A stretch of 64,000 nt of DNA, from NCBI RefSeq assembly GCF_905475345.1, contig NC_066586.1, positions 16,263,541 to 16,327,540 of the forward strand, given 5' to 3'. This DNA is from Vespula vulgaris (lineage: Eukaryota > Arthropoda > Insecta > Hymenoptera > Vespidae). Of this stretch, positions 63,005 through 64,000 are shown one piece after another. Position numbers and translations under genes: made by a program. The notes beneath the pieces were generated by a model, which worked only from the letters and a program-made list of their open reading frames with translations, searched no databases and was not told the origin of the DNA. Every line of letters starts with the position of its first letter. Position 1 is the stretch's first letter.

Positions 63005-63552
63005 GAGAGAAAGAGAGGTTAGTATACGACCGACGTAAAATACGGACGGTGAGAGACAGAAGGAAATTTTGAAGTTGGTTACACTAGAAATGCATTGATT
63101 GAGTGATTTATGATCGTGATTTGTGATCTATGTTCCGTATTTCGTGGTTTGTATTCCGCGTTCCTTGTTTCGTCTTTCGCGTTTCGTGTTCGGTCTTTCC
63201 ATATTTCGTGTTTCCATATTACTTCGAAGAAAGAAAGTACAAAAATGTTTTTTGTCGAGCTTGTCCGCCGTACTTCTAATACGAAATAACACAAGTCATT
63301 ACTAACAAATATAATATATAAATAAATATGTACAAATATTTGAAAAATAATGACATAAAAATACATCATTGAAAGAAATATATCTATAGAAAAAAAAAAA
63401 AAAGAAGAAGAAGGAGGAAGGTCGAAGACAAAAAAAAATGAATATGAGTGCCACCAGAGACACGCAGTACTTTTCAATTGAAACACGAAAGAGTGAAAAT
63501 CAAAACGATTCGTATCGACGAGTTCGTTCGTATTCGAAGAAACGTAACGTGT

Positions 63553-63591
<39 letters not shown>

Positions 63592-63599
63592 TCTGTCTG

Positions 63600-63860
63600 T
63601 TTGTATTCCAAAGAACGTCAGCAAGTTTTCCCTCAGTACGTTGAAAACGTTTCGAAGGCCGGAACAAAACTTCCCCACCATTTCTCCCTCCTCTTCACTC
63701 TTCTTCATTCCACTCCTCATCCATTCCCGAGACGACGTTCAGCAATAGAGGAACGGAAACGCCATTATGAAATTTTTCCGGATACCGGACACGCTCGAAC
63801 GAAAGCCGAAAGCGAGTTTTTCGACGGTCGAGCCTTTCTCGTCGTTCTCTTCGTTTCCGT
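63600..63860. other. GC-richer single-copy block at the window end
   Basis: Repeat-poor sequence with CGTTTCGAAGGCCGGAACAA and CGCTCGAACGAAAGCCGAAA, followed by pyrimidine-rich sequence to the end. No ERG exon recognised. Candidate regulatory element or untranslated exon. Confidence 0.25.
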
Positions 63861-64000
63861 AGATGCAATATGCTTGCATCTCCCCCCTCTCTTTTCTCTC
63901 TCTCTCTCTCTCTTTTTCTCTCTCTTTTTCTCCTTCCTATTTTTCTTGTTCTATCTTTTTTACTTTTCTGTTTCTTTCTTTTTCTTCCTTTTCTCTTTTC

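Larger units (their letters stand above)
50182..64000 (+). other. sei: Intron 4 of the ERG channel gene (partial, at least 13.8 kb)
   Basis: It begins with donor GTAAGT and has no recognisable acceptor plus ERG exon before the window ends: I found nothing like the conserved membrane-proximal ERG segments (S1-S6, pore signature, cyclic-nucleotide-binding homology domain). It contains a pyrimidine duplication next to exon 4, long (CT)n tracts, trinucleotide AGT/TTA tracts, a diverged duplication at 56.5-57.1 kb, a hydrophobic open frame with a donor-like end at 59.3-59.4 kb, and repeat-poor blocks at 53.09-53.34, 55.03-55.21, 56.29-56.48, 61.88-62.09 and 63.60-63.86 kb. Confidence 0.7.

Noticed and set aside
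50182..64000. ERG exon 5 inside the window
   Set aside because: No frame contains segments like the conserved membrane-proximal region, S1-S6 or pore; the exon probably lies beyond 64000.

Overview
The window looks like a piece of an insect chromosome. It is AT-rich, has multi-kilobase introns with GT/AG junctions, and carries extreme numbers of (GA)n/(CT)n microsatellites. The only gene I can recognise is the 5' part of the insect ether-a-go-go-related (ERG, Kv11) potassium channel gene, called seizure (sei) in Drosophila, on the + strand. The gene model and repeat-rich introns would suit a bee, wasp or ant, but I cannot prove the order from this sequence. I see no bacterial features, CRISPR array, tRNA, rRNA or transposase gene.

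Layout: 1-1333 is upstream and leader sequence. Coding exon 1 (1334-1409) carries the ERG N-terminal cap (begins MPVRRGHVAP). Intron 1 is about 21 kb. Exon 2 (22366-22596) carries most of the PAS domain. Intron 2 is about 21.6 kb. Exon 3 (44242-44400) finishes the PAS domain. Intron 3 is about 5.6 kb. Exon 4 (50031-50181) starts the linker toward the membrane domain. The rest of the window, at least 13.8 kb, is intron 4. The voltage sensor, pore and cyclic-nucleotide-binding homology domain are not visible and should lie beyond position 64000. The four exons join with phases 1, 1, 1 and then 2, giving one continuous reading frame.

About 99% of the window is therefore intron or leader. That space holds (a) simple repeats, (b) several small non-coding inverted-repeat (MITE-like) elements, most flanked by TA and some sharing an end close to ...TTTTG(A/G)C(T/C)CATCCTGTA, (c) old tandem duplications with periods of roughly 75 to 320 bp, and (d) a few repeat-poor, GC-richer islands that could be regulatory elements or alternative exons.

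The most interesting hypothesis is an internal start region in intron 2. A short ATG exon at 30678-30733 has a GTATGT donor in phase 2. That matches the acceptor phase expected after exon 4 and does not match exon 3. It could make a channel lacking the PAS domain, the counterpart of mammalian ERG1b. Promoter-like islands with CRE, CCAAT and E-box motifs occur at about 28.2 kb and 33.65-33.83 kb. All of this is inference from motifs and phase and has not been shown.
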